A stretch of 64,000 nt of DNA from Chromatiales bacterium. Lineage in GTDB: Bacteria; Pseudomonadota; Gammaproteobacteria; Steroidobacterales; GCA-2729495. Positions within the stretch are counted from its first letter, which is position 1, and each line of letters begins with the position of its first letter. The stretch spans positions 1 to 64,000 of the forward strand of contig NZCC01000023.1 of assembly GCA_002688175.1 (NCBI GenBank), given 5' to 3'. The position numbers and the translations under genes were made by a program. Of the stretch, positions 6,910 to 14,620 are shown piece by piece. A model generated the notes under the pieces. That model was not told the DNA's origin. It saw only the letters and a list, made by a program, of their open reading frames with translations, and ran no database searches.

Positions 6910-9174
6910 TTAAACCACCACCTTCTTAATCGGCAAACGCCGCACCCGGACACCGACGGCATCGTAAATGGCATTGGTCACGGCCGCTGCAATCGGTGGC
7001 GTGCCCGGCTCGCCGATGCCGCCCGGGGAGGCCGTGCTTGGCACGATATGTGTTTCGATGATCGGCATGCCTTTCAGTCGCACGACATCGTATTGCGGAA
7101 AATTCTGTTCTTTGATGCGGCCGTCCTCGATCGTGATCTCGCCGTACAGCGCCGCCGATAAACCGAACACGATGCCGCTTTCTATCTGTGCCTCGACCGT
7201 GTCCGGGTTGATGACGCTGCCGCAGTCCAGTGCGCAGACGACTTTGTCGACGCGTACGGAGCCGTCGGCAGACACGGTTACGTCGGCGACCTGTGCAACG
7301 ATTGTGCCGAACGATTCGTGCAGTGCAATCCCGCGGCCCTGGTTAGTATCGCGCGGCGTGTCCCAGTCGGATCGTTCGGCGACCAGATCGAGCACGGCCC
7401 GGTGCTTAGGTGCGTCCGCGAGCAGCTCACGACGATACTGATACGGATCGCTTTGTGCGGCGACCGCCAGTTCGTCGATGAAGCTTTCCTTGAAAAACGC
7501 GTTGAACGAGTGGCCGACGCTACGCCAGTTGCCGACATTAATCGGCAGGTGCATGGCGACCTTCTCGATCAGCACTTTGCCCAGCCGGTACGGTAGTTCC
7601 GTGGCGCCTTCGGTCATCGTCAGGTCCTGTTCGGCCGTCAGCGGTACACCGGACATCGAGCGTCCGAGGAAGCTGACGGTTACCGGCTGGCTGACGATCC
7701 GGTTCGACCAAGCCACGGGTTGGCCTGCAGTATCGAGGCCGCCTTTAAACCGGGCGACTGCCACGGGCCGGTACATGTCCTGCACGATGTCATCCTCGCG
7801 CGACCAGATCAGTTTGACGGGTCGGCCCTGCACGGTGCGTGCAATTTGCGCGGCCTGCTTTATCCAGTCCATTTCCGCGCGTCGCCCGAAGCCGCCCCCC
7901 ATGTACGTGATATGACACGTCACGTTGTCCCGTTCGATATCCGCACCTGCGGCAACACCCGAGGCCGCCATCGTCGGCGATTGCGAGCCGACCCAGACTT
8001 CGCCTCTGGCTTCATCACCATTGCCGTCAATACGCACTGTGCAGGTCATCGGTTCCATGCATGCGTGGGCGAGAAACGGCACTTCGTACACCGCTTCGAT
8101 GGTTTGTGCGGCTGTATTCAGCGCCGCGGTCGTGTTGCCGTCGTCGTGCACGGTATAGAGCTCGGTCGGTGTGTCGAGTTCCTGGTAATAATTCTGTTTA
8201 ATTGATTCAGAATTCAGTGGCGCACCGTCGGCGGCCGTGAATTCAATATCCAGCGCATTGACGGCCTTGCGTGCGCGCCAGTAACTGTCGGCCACGACCG
8301 CAACCCCAATGTCTACTTTGACGACGCCAACGGCCCCGGGCATCGCCTCGACGCTGGCGGCATTAAAAGACTCGAGTCGACCGCCCAACATAGGACACGG
8401 ACGCACGGCGGCATACAGCATGTCCGGCAGTTCGATATCGATCGCAAAGGCTGCGTCGCCGGTCACCTTGTCCGGCACGTCCACGCGCGGTGCCGGAGTG
8501 CCGACCAGTCGGTAGTCGGCCGGATCCTTGAGCGGGGGATTCGCAGGGACGTCGAATGTCGCGGCGGCTGTGGCGAGTTCACCGTAACTGAGTTTGGCTT
8601 GCGTTGTCCGGTTGATGATATGACCTGCGCGGGCAATGCAGGCATCGGTGCTGATGCCCCAGCGTTCTGCGGCCGCGGCGATCAGCATTTCGCGGGCGGC
8701 GGCGCCGGCCACCGGCATCGTCGCCCACGCATCGCGAATCGTGTAGCTGGAACCGGTCACGACCATCGGAATGCGCGCGCCGATACGTTCGACAATCCAG
8801 AGCGCCGGCGCGAAATCGATCGGCGTCTGGTCGCGCATCGCAAACCTGTTGAAGTATTTGCCATCGAGATCCGGGTGTTCGACCTTGATGTCCGCGAGGT
8901 CCACTTCGAGTTCTTCGGCGATCAGCATCGCGACCGACGTATAGACGCCCTGACCCATTTCCGCGCGCGGCACGGCCAGGATGATGTCACCGTCCGGCGT
9001 AATCTTGACCCAGGCATTCAGCGCGGTACCGGGTTCTCCCGAGTCTTCGAAACCGGCGGTGCCGGGTTTTTCGCGCAGCACGGCATAGCCGACGACAAGA
9101 CCATCGGTCAGTGCGGCGCCGCCGATCAGAAACGTGCGGCGGGCAATTTTTACGACTGTGTCGCGTATCGGCAT
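6910..9174 (-). CDS. Molybdopterin-binding subunit of a xanthine-oxidase-family hydroxylase (IorB-like)
   Basis: A 754-residue large subunit like those of isoquinoline 1-oxidoreductase and membrane-linked aldehyde dehydrogenases. The N-terminus VKIARRTFLIGGAAL is a twin-arginine signal, so the folded enzyme is probably exported. Molybdopterin-binding stretches include AEMGQGVYTSVAMLIAEEL, TYMGGGFGRRAE and a C-terminal GGIGEPGTPP loop. It hydroxylates an N-heterocycle or oxidises an aldehyde; the substrate is unknown. The [2Fe-2S] subunit lies 12 bp upstream and forms the operon. There is no FAD subunit, so electrons probably pass to a cytochrome c. Confidence 0.85.
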   Translation of the reverse strand: MPIRDTVVKIARRTFLIGGAALTDGLVVGYAVLREKPGTAGFEDSGEPGTALNAWVKITPDGDIILAVPRAEMGQGVYTSVAMLIAEELEVDLADIKVEHPDLDGKYFNRFAMRDQTPIDFAPALWIVERIGARIPMVVTGSSYTIRDAWATMPVAGAAAREMLIAAAAERWGISTDACIARAGHIINRTTQAKLSYGELATAAATFDVPANPPLKDPADYRLVGTPAPRVDVPDKVTGDAAFAIDIELPDMLYAAVRPCPMLGGRLESFNAASVEAMPGAVGVVKVDIGVAVVADSYWRARKAVNALDIEFTAADGAPLNSESIKQNYYQELDTPTELYTVHDDGNTTAALNTAAQTIEAVYEVPFLAHACMEPMTCTVRIDGNGDEARGEVWVGSQSPTMAASGVAAGADIERDNVTCHITYMGGGFGRRAEMDWIKQAAQIARTVQGRPVKLIWSREDDIVQDMYRPVAVARFKGGLDTAGQPVAWSNRIVSQPVTVSFLGRSMSGVPLTAEQDLTMTEGATELPYRLGKVLIEKVAMHLPINVGNWRSVGHSFNAFFKESFIDELAVAAQSDPYQYRRELLADAPKHRAVLDLVAERSDWDTPRDTNQGRGIALHESFGTIVAQVADVTVSADGSVRVDKVVCALDCGSVINPDTVEAQIESGIVFGLSAALYGEITIEDGRIKEQNFPQYDVVRLKGMPIIETHIVPSTASPGGIGEPGTPPIAAAVTNAIYDAVGVRVRRLPIKKVVV

Positions 9175-9186
9175 GGTGCCGAACCT

Positions 9187-9705
9187 CTATTCTTTCGCCG
9201 CCGTATGCACGGCCCGGCGGATTCGTTGATAGGTGCCACAGCGACAGATATTGGTCATATTCTGGTCGATGTCTGCGTCGCTCGGGTTGGGATTTTTTTC
9301 CAGCAACGCGACGGCGGCCATGATCATGCCGGACTGGCAGTATCCGCATTGCGGCACCTGGTGATCGATCCAGGCCTGCTGCACCTTATGTAATTGCCTA
9401 TCTTCTCTGGGTTTATTTTCCCCGGGTCTATCTTCCCCGGGTCTATCTTCCTTGGGCCCATCGACCTCAAGCCCTTCGATGGTTTTGATCTGTTTGCCGG
9501 CGACGGCCGCAACGGGCATGACGCAAGCGCGTACGGCCTGCCCGTCGACATGGACCGTGCAGGCTCCGCAGGCGGCGATGCCACAACCAAACTTGGTACC
9601 CGTCAGCCCCAGCGTGTCGCGCAGCACCCACAGCAGGGGCGTGTCGTCCTCGACGTCGACGGTGACTTCGCGGTCATTGACGATGATAGAAATCATGGTC
9701 GGCAT
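9187..9705 (-). CDS. [2Fe-2S] subunit of the molybdoenzyme (IorA-like) with a repeat insertion
   Basis: A 172-residue protein with a plant-type ferredoxin domain ([16 protein letters not shown]) and a C-terminal helical domain with the second cluster ([17 protein letters not shown]). It passes electrons from the molybdenum centre. Between the two domains, after IKTIEGL, there is an extra stretch of about 20 charged residues (units like EDRPG) encoded by four 15-nt repeats at 9397-9456. Homologues normally join the domains directly there. The insert is in frame and in a linker, so activity is probably kept. First gene of the operon. Confidence 0.85.
   Translation of the reverse strand: MPTMISIIVNDREVTVDVEDDTPLLWVLRDTLGLTGTKFGCGIAACGACTVHVDGQAVRACVMPVAAVAGKQIKTIEGLEVDGPKEDRPGEDRPGENKPREDRQLHKVQQAWIDHQVPQCGYCQSGMIMAAVALLEKNPNPSDADIDQNMTNICRCGTYQRIRRAVHTAAKE
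9397..9456. repeat. 15-nt minisatellite inside the [2Fe-2S] subunit gene
   Basis: Four tandem 15-nt units (9397-9411, 9412-9426, 9427-9441, 9442-9456) of the form TCTATCTTCCCCGGG. The second unit reads TTTATTTTCCCCGGG, resembling part of the type B repeat. The array is in frame and adds a charged linker. Confidence 0.85.
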
Positions 9706-9732
9706 GATTCCATAAACGGGGGGGTTACGCCG

Positions 9733-9910
9733 AAAAAGGTGCCGGGTTTATTTTTGGCACCCGAAGTTTTTTAAACCGGTAAAGCGCACCCGATGCAGAT
9801 TGATGTGCGAGTTGAGGGGGGTGTTAGGATGTCGGTATGGCTATGTCTGGAAAATTAATCCGGCACCTTTTCCCGATTAACGGGGTCAGACCCCAAGGGG
9901 GTCAGACCCC
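9733..9910. repeat. Repeat cluster with a toxin-antitoxin promoter relic
   Basis: Type B at 9733-9755, then 9779-9839, which matches the antitoxin control region at 1128-1183, then a degenerate type B in reverse (9849-9873) and a double type C (9882-9910). The antitoxin relic has ATG and a few codons before the repeats cut it off. The cluster ends five bases before the chosen start of the next gene. Confidence 0.8.
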
Positions 9911-9914
9911 TCTC

Positions 9915-10982
9915 ATGCTGGCTTTGTTATGCGGATTGTTATACGCCGGCACTGTGATCGCCGATAACAAATCCGCACACGTCTGGTGTGATGCCGAGAC
10001 CGATTTGTGCTGGCAGAATCCGCAACGGGCCGGCCTGGATCCTGAGGATGTCGGGCTGACCGCGGGCGAGGCGCAACCCTATTGCGAGTCACTGGTGCTC
10101 GGCGGCTATGCGGACTGGCGGGTACCCAATATCGATGAATTGCGCACCCTCATTGCCGGCCATGAGCCCACGCAACCCAACGGCGATTGCAGGGTTTCGG
10201 TCGGCGCAGGCACGTTTGACGGCCTTAATCGCAGTTGTCACGGCGGCACACTGCTGGAAGGCCCGACTGCTAACGGTTGCTACTGGAAGTCTGCATTAAC
10301 CGGGCGCTGCGACAGGTCGGACGTGGCCGCGGTAGCAGGCAAGCGACTGGAAACCTGGGCGAGCGACCGGCCGAGCGATGATCCGGAACACTGGACGGCC
10401 TATGTGACTTTCGACACCGGAGCCGTGGGTTTCAATCACAACTGCAGCTACGCGGATGTGCGCTGCGTGCGCGATAACGCCGGCCCGATTCCCGAGTGCG
10501 TGGCGAGCGGTACCTGCATCGACGTGGATGACTATGTGTCAGATCCAGAGCTGACGGCAGATTGCGACGCAGATGTGTGTACCGGAGGCGATGCGGTGCG
10601 GGTGACGCTGCATGTACCGGAATCACTCGAGGCGCAGCCTCATCAACTCATGGTTTTCTGGTACAAAGAGGCGGACTGGCGCATGCCGCCGGCACGCCCC
10701 CCGGACGGCGGCACGGATTACAACCAGGTCCTGGCGCCGAATATTGGCCTCGATAAGCCGCTGGTCATGACCGTACCGGCCTGTACCTTTTATCGTGAGA
10801 AATTGATCAGCGGTAAGTTTCGCCTGTTTGCCTATTTGCAGATGCAAAAGGGATTCCAGCCGCTACCACGGGCAGGCGATTACGTATGGGGGAGTTCGGA
10901 ACCGATTCGGTTCCCGCTGAATGGCAGCGCGCACCAGGCGGATGTGGCGGAGCTGGATATTACGCTGCATCGGGTGGATTGA
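9915..10982 (+). CDS. Exported DUF1566/Lcl-type domain protein
   Basis: About 355 residues from ATG 9915. I prefer this start because it opens a signal peptide (MLALLCGLLYAGTVIAD) whereas the in-frame sequence upstream is repeat. The first half has the DUF1566 (Legionella collagen-like C-terminal) pattern: DLCWQNPQ, YADWRVPNIDELRTLIAG, GCYWKSAL and YVRCVRDN-like cysteine-bearing strands. The second half is Cys-containing and unrecognised. Likely periplasmic or surface-located; function unknown. It has no operon partner. Confidence 0.65.
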   Translation: MLALLCGLLYAGTVIADNKSAHVWCDAETDLCWQNPQRAGLDPEDVGLTAGEAQPYCESLVLGGYADWRVPNIDELRTLIAGHEPTQPNGDCRVSVGAGTFDGLNRSCHGGTLLEGPTANGCYWKSALTGRCDRSDVAAVAGKRLETWASDRPSDDPEHWTAYVTFDTGAVGFNHNCSYADVRCVRDNAGPIPECVASGTCIDVDDYVSDPELTADCDADVCTGGDAVRVTLHVPESLEAQPHQLMVFWYKEADWRMPPARPPDGGTDYNQVLAPNIGLDKPLVMTVPACTFYREKLISGKFRLFAYLQMQKGFQPLPRAGDYVWGSSEPIRFPLNGSAHQADVAELDITLHRVD

Positions 10983-11038
10983 AAAAGGTACAAAAAAGGT
11001 ACCGGGTTTATTTTTCATGTTAAACGGTGTCTGACACC
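10982..11038. repeat. Type B followed by type A
   Basis: A partial and a full type B (10993-11015) overlap the stop of the upstream gene, followed by type A at 11026-11038. A GTG inside the type A core is in frame with the next gene but is not its likely start. Confidence 0.9.
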
Positions 11039-11065
11039 ACACTTTTCTCTCAGGATGCTTGCGCT

Positions 11066-11758
11066 ATGCAAAATAAAGTATTGACTCAAATCTCTGCCCT
11101 GCTGGTGTTCTTCAGCCTGTCTTTTACGATCTTCGCCGACGTGCTCGTCTTTGGCGGCACTCGCGGCATCGGGCTGGAAACGGTTCGCCAACTCAAAGAG
11201 AGCGGCGAAGCCGTGACCGTCCTGGTACGCGAAACGTCCGATCTGACGGCACTGAATGCCATCGACGGGGTGACCACCACGGTGGGCGATGCCATGGATA
11301 TGGAATCCGTCACCCGTGCCTATGCCGCCGGTGAATTCGAGTCGGCCATCAGTACGCTGGGGGGTAGCTGGGATCACGGCTTTACGGTGGACTCCGTGGG
11401 CAACATCCATGCGATCGATGGTGCCAAAGCCGCGGGCGTTAATCGCTTTATCCTGGTGACCTCCATCGGCGCAGGCGACAGTCGGGCCGCGGCGCCGGCC
11501 AAGATGTTGCAAGCCCTGGCCCCGGTACTGGTCGAGAAAGAAAAAGCAGAACGCCACCTGGTTGATTCCGGATTGACCTGGACGATCATTCGCCCCGGGT
11601 TTCTCAAAGACAAACCGAAAAATAATCAGGGCTTCCTGACACAGGAGACTTCTGCCGTTGGATTGATCGGTCGCGAAGAAGTCGCACGGCTGGTCGTCGA
11701 GTCAGTCAGCAGCGAAGCGACTTTCGGCCGGATTTATTCAGCCTTCGAGCGTAAATAA
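11066..11758 (+). CDS. NAD(P)-binding protein with N-terminal export/anchor segment
   Basis: About 230 residues from ATG 11066, chosen because CAGGA lies 10 nt upstream and the 13 codons before it are repeat. The N-terminus (VLTQISALLVFFSLSFTIF) is strongly hydrophobic and runs straight into the Rossmann motif VLVFGGTRGIGLE. The body matches NmrA/SDR-type NAD(P)-binding proteins (FILVTSIGAGDS, WTIIRPGFL). A dinucleotide-binding fold placed behind a signal or anchor is unusual because the periplasm is not known to supply NAD(P). It may be anchored facing the cytoplasm. Confidence 0.7.
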   Translation: MQNKVLTQISALLVFFSLSFTIFADVLVFGGTRGIGLETVRQLKESGEAVTVLVRETSDLTALNAIDGVTTTVGDAMDMESVTRAYAAGEFESAISTLGGSWDHGFTVDSVGNIHAIDGAKAAGVNRFILVTSIGAGDSRAAAPAKMLQALAPVLVEKEKAERHLVDSGLTWTIIRPGFLKDKPKNNQGFLTQETSAVGLIGREEVARLVVESVSSEATFGRIYSAFERK

Positions 11759-11804
11759 AAAGGTGCCGGGTTTATTTTCTGATTTTTAATTGGTGCCAGA
11801 CACC
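11757..11804. repeat. Type B plus type A variant
   Basis: Type B starts within the TAA stop of the upstream gene (11756-11758). A type A variant, GGTGCCAGACACC, lies at 11792-11804, ahead of the convergent NmrA-family gene's stop. Confidence 0.85.
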
Positions 11805-11814
11805 ATCGGCTACG

Positions 11815-12666
11815 TTAGTCCGCCAGTTCCGCCACAAACGCATCAAACGTACGTAACGGATGGCCGACGGCAACGCTCGCAGCATTAATTGCGGCCGCAT
11901 CGGCGACACCGCCATTCAGCTGTTGTCCCAAAAACATCTTCTTCAATGAATCGAGTAACCAGGGCGGCAGGAAGGCCTCGACAGGCTTGCCCCATTGATC
12001 GACATCATCGCCGCCATAAAAGACGTCGCGACCGAAGTGTTTGCCATACACTTCGGCAGCCTTGGGTCCGTTAATGGTGTCGGGTCCGTGCAGGTGATAG
12101 TCGGCACCGGCGTGACCGTCTTCAGTTAAAACGCGCACCGCGCAGTCGACGATGTCGCGGGTATCGATCCGGTTCTGGCCAATCGATCCGATCGGCATGG
12201 CATAGACGCCGTGTTCCCTGATGACGGGGATGACAGACAAATCTGTCTGCATAAAAAAGTTGGGCCGTAGAAAGGTGTATTCGACACCGCTGTTGCGGAT
12301 CGCATCCTCGATGGGCAACTTGGCGCGATAGTGAGGAACGGCAGGTTCTTTACCGGGATCAGCGACCGAAAGAAAAACAATGTGTTGCACGCCGGTAGAG
12401 ATGGCTGCTTGCACGGCCCTCAGGCCGCGGGCGGTTTCCGTTTCGCCATTGGAGGTGATCAAAAACAGCTTGTCGGCACCGGTACAGGCCTCAACCAGGC
12501 CATCACCGGTTTCCAGGTCGCCGATGACGCCGTCTACGCCATCCGGCAACGAGGCCAGATTATCTGCCGAGCGACTCAAAGCACGCACCGACTCACCTTT
12601 AGCGAGTAAGCCGGCAACCGTTGGGCGCCCGACATTGCCGGTGGCGCCGATTACGAGAATGGTCAT
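11815..12666 (-). CDS. NmrA-family NAD(P)-binding protein
   Basis: A 283-residue cytosolic atypical SDR. It opens with the dinucleotide-binding motif ILVIGATGNVGRPTVAGL and has the NmrA/quinone-oxidoreductase-2 pattern GVQHIVFLSV and YTFLRPNFFMQ. No catalytic YxxxK is obvious, as expected for NmrA-like sensors and isomerases. It stands alone, convergent with the preceding NAD(P)-binding gene. It may be a redox sensor or a NAD(P)H:quinone reductase; I cannot say which. Confidence 0.78.
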   Translation of the reverse strand: MTILVIGATGNVGRPTVAGLLAKGESVRALSRSADNLASLPDGVDGVIGDLETGDGLVEACTGADKLFLITSNGETETARGLRAVQAAISTGVQHIVFLSVADPGKEPAVPHYRAKLPIEDAIRNSGVEYTFLRPNFFMQTDLSVIPVIREHGVYAMPIGSIGQNRIDTRDIVDCAVRVLTEDGHAGADYHLHGPDTINGPKAAEVYGKHFGRDVFYGGDDVDQWGKPVEAFLPPWLLDSLKKMFLGQQLNGGVADAAAINAASVAVGHPLRTFDAFVAELAD

Positions 12667-12707
12667 GGCAGGTGGAATCCTTTATACGATGAGAGTTGAT
12701 TGTACGC

Positions 12708-12747
12708 GGAAAAGGTACGGGATCGGAAAAGGTAGCGGTACCTTGTC
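12708..12747. repeat. Degenerate type B repeats
   Basis: Two decayed type B cores (GGAAAAGGTACGGG and GGAAAAGGTAGCGGTACC) lie between the NmrA-family gene and the 3' end of the cytochrome. Confidence 0.6.
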
Positions 12748-12753
12748 CGCTAT

Positions 12754-13065
12754 TCAGTTTCCAATCGCAGGCACCGTCTGCAGGAAAGCATAGATCGCAG
12801 CCAGGTCAGCATCGGCCATGTTCCCGAAGTACGTCCATGGCATGAGATTGAGTTCCGTGCGGGTTGGATCTGCCTCGCGTCTGAACAAGGCGATGAATTC
12901 ATCCTCACGCATGTCATCCAGGCCTGAGGGGTGGGTTGTCAGGTTGGTGGAGTAAAACACACCGTCACGCCCGAAAAAGGCGACCCCGCCGGAATATTCC
13001 AGGCCTTCAATCGGTTGACGGTTGGCGGAATCTCGCGGTGAATGACAAAAAGCGCAGCGAGCCAC
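12754..13065 (-). pseudogene. Diheme cytochrome c, 3' part (second heme domain, after frameshift)
   Basis: This segment encodes the second heme domain of one cytochrome: the CAFCH heme motif, then YSTNLTTHPSGLDDM and the axial-Met region NLMPWTYF, ending in a TIYAFLQTVP-like helix. The frame can be extended upstream (to about 13130) without a stop as SDPVAYGQYLITVARCAFCH, matching the intact paralogue at 23348-24343 (EAAYGKYLTDIGRCRYCH). The apparent ATG at 13065 is therefore inside the gene. It is the 3' half of the gene starting at 13697, displaced by one frameshift. Confidence 0.8.
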
Positions 13066-13070
13066 AGTGA

Positions 13071-13697
13071 TCAGGTATTGCCCATAGGCGACCGGGTCGG
13101 ATTCATCGGGAGGGGCCGGGGCAATAAGCGCATCAGCCAGTTCAGCGGAAAGTTCACCTCGGTGTCCGGCAGCGGGTTGTCGACCGGGTCCAGCTGCCGC
13201 ACGTAGGTCAGTACCGAATGTGCATCTTCGTCGGACAGATGGCGATAGATGTAAGCGGGCATAATCGGAAACAGCGCGTTACCGTCATGATCAATGCCTT
13301 CTCGCATGGCGCGCAGTATTTCACCATCGCTCCAGGTGCCTATACCCGACGCATGGGGTGTGATATTGCGAAAACAAATGGTGCCCGGCAGTCCGCCAGC
13401 CACCGCAGGCCCAAATACCTCTTTGCCCGGTTCCATGCACACTCGACCACCGCCGAAGGGCGGCAGAGGCGGCGCACCAAACTGGGAAAAATCTCTTTCC
13501 GAGTGGCAGACCGGACAACCGAGTACGGCATTAAAAAGATAATCCCCCCGTGCTAACCGGGCGGGCGTGAATTCGACTGTTTCAGCTGATGGCGCTGCGG
13601 ACCGGGGCAGCCATGAAAAATAAACCGTGATCGCCAGTACGACGACGAGTATCAACAGAACGAGAATGGCGAGAAACTTTCTCAAAAAGGTACCCAA
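13071..13697 (-). pseudogene. Diheme cytochrome c, 5' part (first heme domain, frameshifted)
   Basis: An N-terminal membrane anchor (FLAILVLLILVVVLAITVYF) precedes the first c-type heme domain with GCPVCHSERD and axial-Met region FPIMPAYIY. The frame then goes out of phase near 13110-13130, in a G-rich run, and ends in 11 unrelated residues. Rejoined with 12754-13065 it gives about 314 residues, like the 331-residue paralogue. Apparent starts are TTG codons (13697 or 13685) within or beside a type B repeat, so the native start may be lost. It is the last gene of the quinohemoprotein/SDR operon and was presumably its electron acceptor. Confidence 0.8.
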
Positions 13698-13718
13698 AAA
13701 GGTACCGGGTTTATTTTC
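13684..13718. repeat. Double type B repeat across a start and a stop
   Basis: A partial AAAAAGGTACC and a full AAAAAGGTACCGGGTTTATTTT lie between two minus-strand genes. They overlap the only available start codon of the cytochrome and touch the TGA stop of the SDR gene (13717-13719). Confidence 0.9.
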
Positions 13719-14571
13719 ATAGCCCGTAACGGCTGAACATGTCCCGCTTGCGCCCGAGAACCTTGGCGATGAAAAAGCGTTGCATCATCTTCGCGTTGTT
13801 CATCCACGCGATGCGCCGCCCCTGTTTCTTGTTGGCCAGGATCTGATCGACGAGCCACGGCGCCACGTCTTCGACGTGATCGCACAGGATATTCATGATC
13901 GGTTTGAACTTCTCCCACTCCTCCGGGCTCAGTGTCTTCTGTTCGTTGAGCCAGTTATCGGAGATCAGCGTTCCGGGGCTGATCGAGCCGACGATAATAT
14001 TCTGATCCTTGTTTTCCTTGACGAGGTAACGGGTCAGCGTATGCACCGCGGCCTTCGTCGCGCTGTACACCCCCATGTTCGGCACCATGAATCTGCCCTC
14101 GAACGTGCCGCCGAGTACGTTGTACAGTGCGCCGTGACCCTGTTTGCGAAAGCCGTCGATCGCTACTTGTGAGGCAAAGGTCGTGCCGAGCAAATTACTG
14201 TCGACGAGGGTTCGGGTCATGGCTTCGGGCAGTTCGTGAATTTCATGCCGGGTCATCGCCGTGCCGGCATTGTTGATCCAGATATCGATCGCGCCGAAGG
14301 TAGCGACGGCATGATCCCACAGAGCCTGCAGTTCCTCTTTGCTGCTGACATCACAGGTCCGTCCCGTGCAGCGCCCAATATAGGTCGATTCCGTGGTCTG
14401 GGGACAGACCCCGAGGGGGTCAGTCCCTGCCGCGTCGAGTTCGCCGACCGCGGTATCGACATCGGCCTGGCGGCGACTGCAGATGACGACACTGTGGCCG
14501 CGCTCGATGAAGCCGGCTGCGAGTCCGCGGCCGATGCCTTTCGTGCTGCCGGTGATGACGATCGTTGACAT
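13717..14571 (-). CDS. Short-chain dehydrogenase/reductase interrupted by an in-frame type C repeat
   Basis: About 284 residues from ATG 14571 (MSTIVITGSTKGIGRGLAAGF, a TGxxxGxG cofactor motif). The catalytic YSATKAA and the INNAGTA motif are present. After VGELDAAG, where related proteins lead directly to CDVS, there are about 21 extra residues (TDPLGVCPQTTESTYIGRC and so on) encoded by a type C repeat (14399-14427) and flanking sequence. That position is a surface loop after strand beta-3, so the enzyme may still fold. It lies between the quinohemoprotein dehydrogenase (48 bp upstream) and the frameshifted cytochrome; substrate unknown. Confidence 0.8.
   Translation of the reverse strand: MSTIVITGSTKGIGRGLAAGFIERGHSVVICSRRQADVDTAVGELDAAGTDPLGVCPQTTESTYIGRCTGRTCDVSSKEELQALWDHAVATFGAIDIWINNAGTAMTRHEIHELPEAMTRTLVDSNLLGTTFASQVAIDGFRKQGHGALYNVLGGTFEGRFMVPNMGVYSATKAAVHTLTRYLVKENKDQNIIVGSISPGTLISDNWLNEQKTLSPEEWEKFKPIMNILCDHVEDVAPWLVDQILANKKQGRRIAWMNNAKMMQRFFIAKVLGRKRDMFSRYGL
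14376..14427. repeat. Type C repeat inside the SDR coding sequence
   Basis: GGGACAGACCCC and GGGGGTCAGTCCC (14400-14426) are preceded by ATAGGTCGATTCCGTGG. The latter recurs at 14582-14598, just upstream of the same gene. The total length keeps the reading frame. Confidence 0.85.
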
Positions 14572-14606
14572 GCTTCGCACTATAGGTCGATTCCGCGGCC
14601 CATGGC

Positions 14607-14620
14607 AAAAGGTACCTTTT
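14607..14620. repeat. Short type B palindrome AAAAGGTACCTTTT
   Basis: A 14-bp palindrome built from the type B core. Its last two bases belong to the TAA stop of the quinohemoprotein dehydrogenase (14619-14621, minus strand). Confidence 0.75.
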
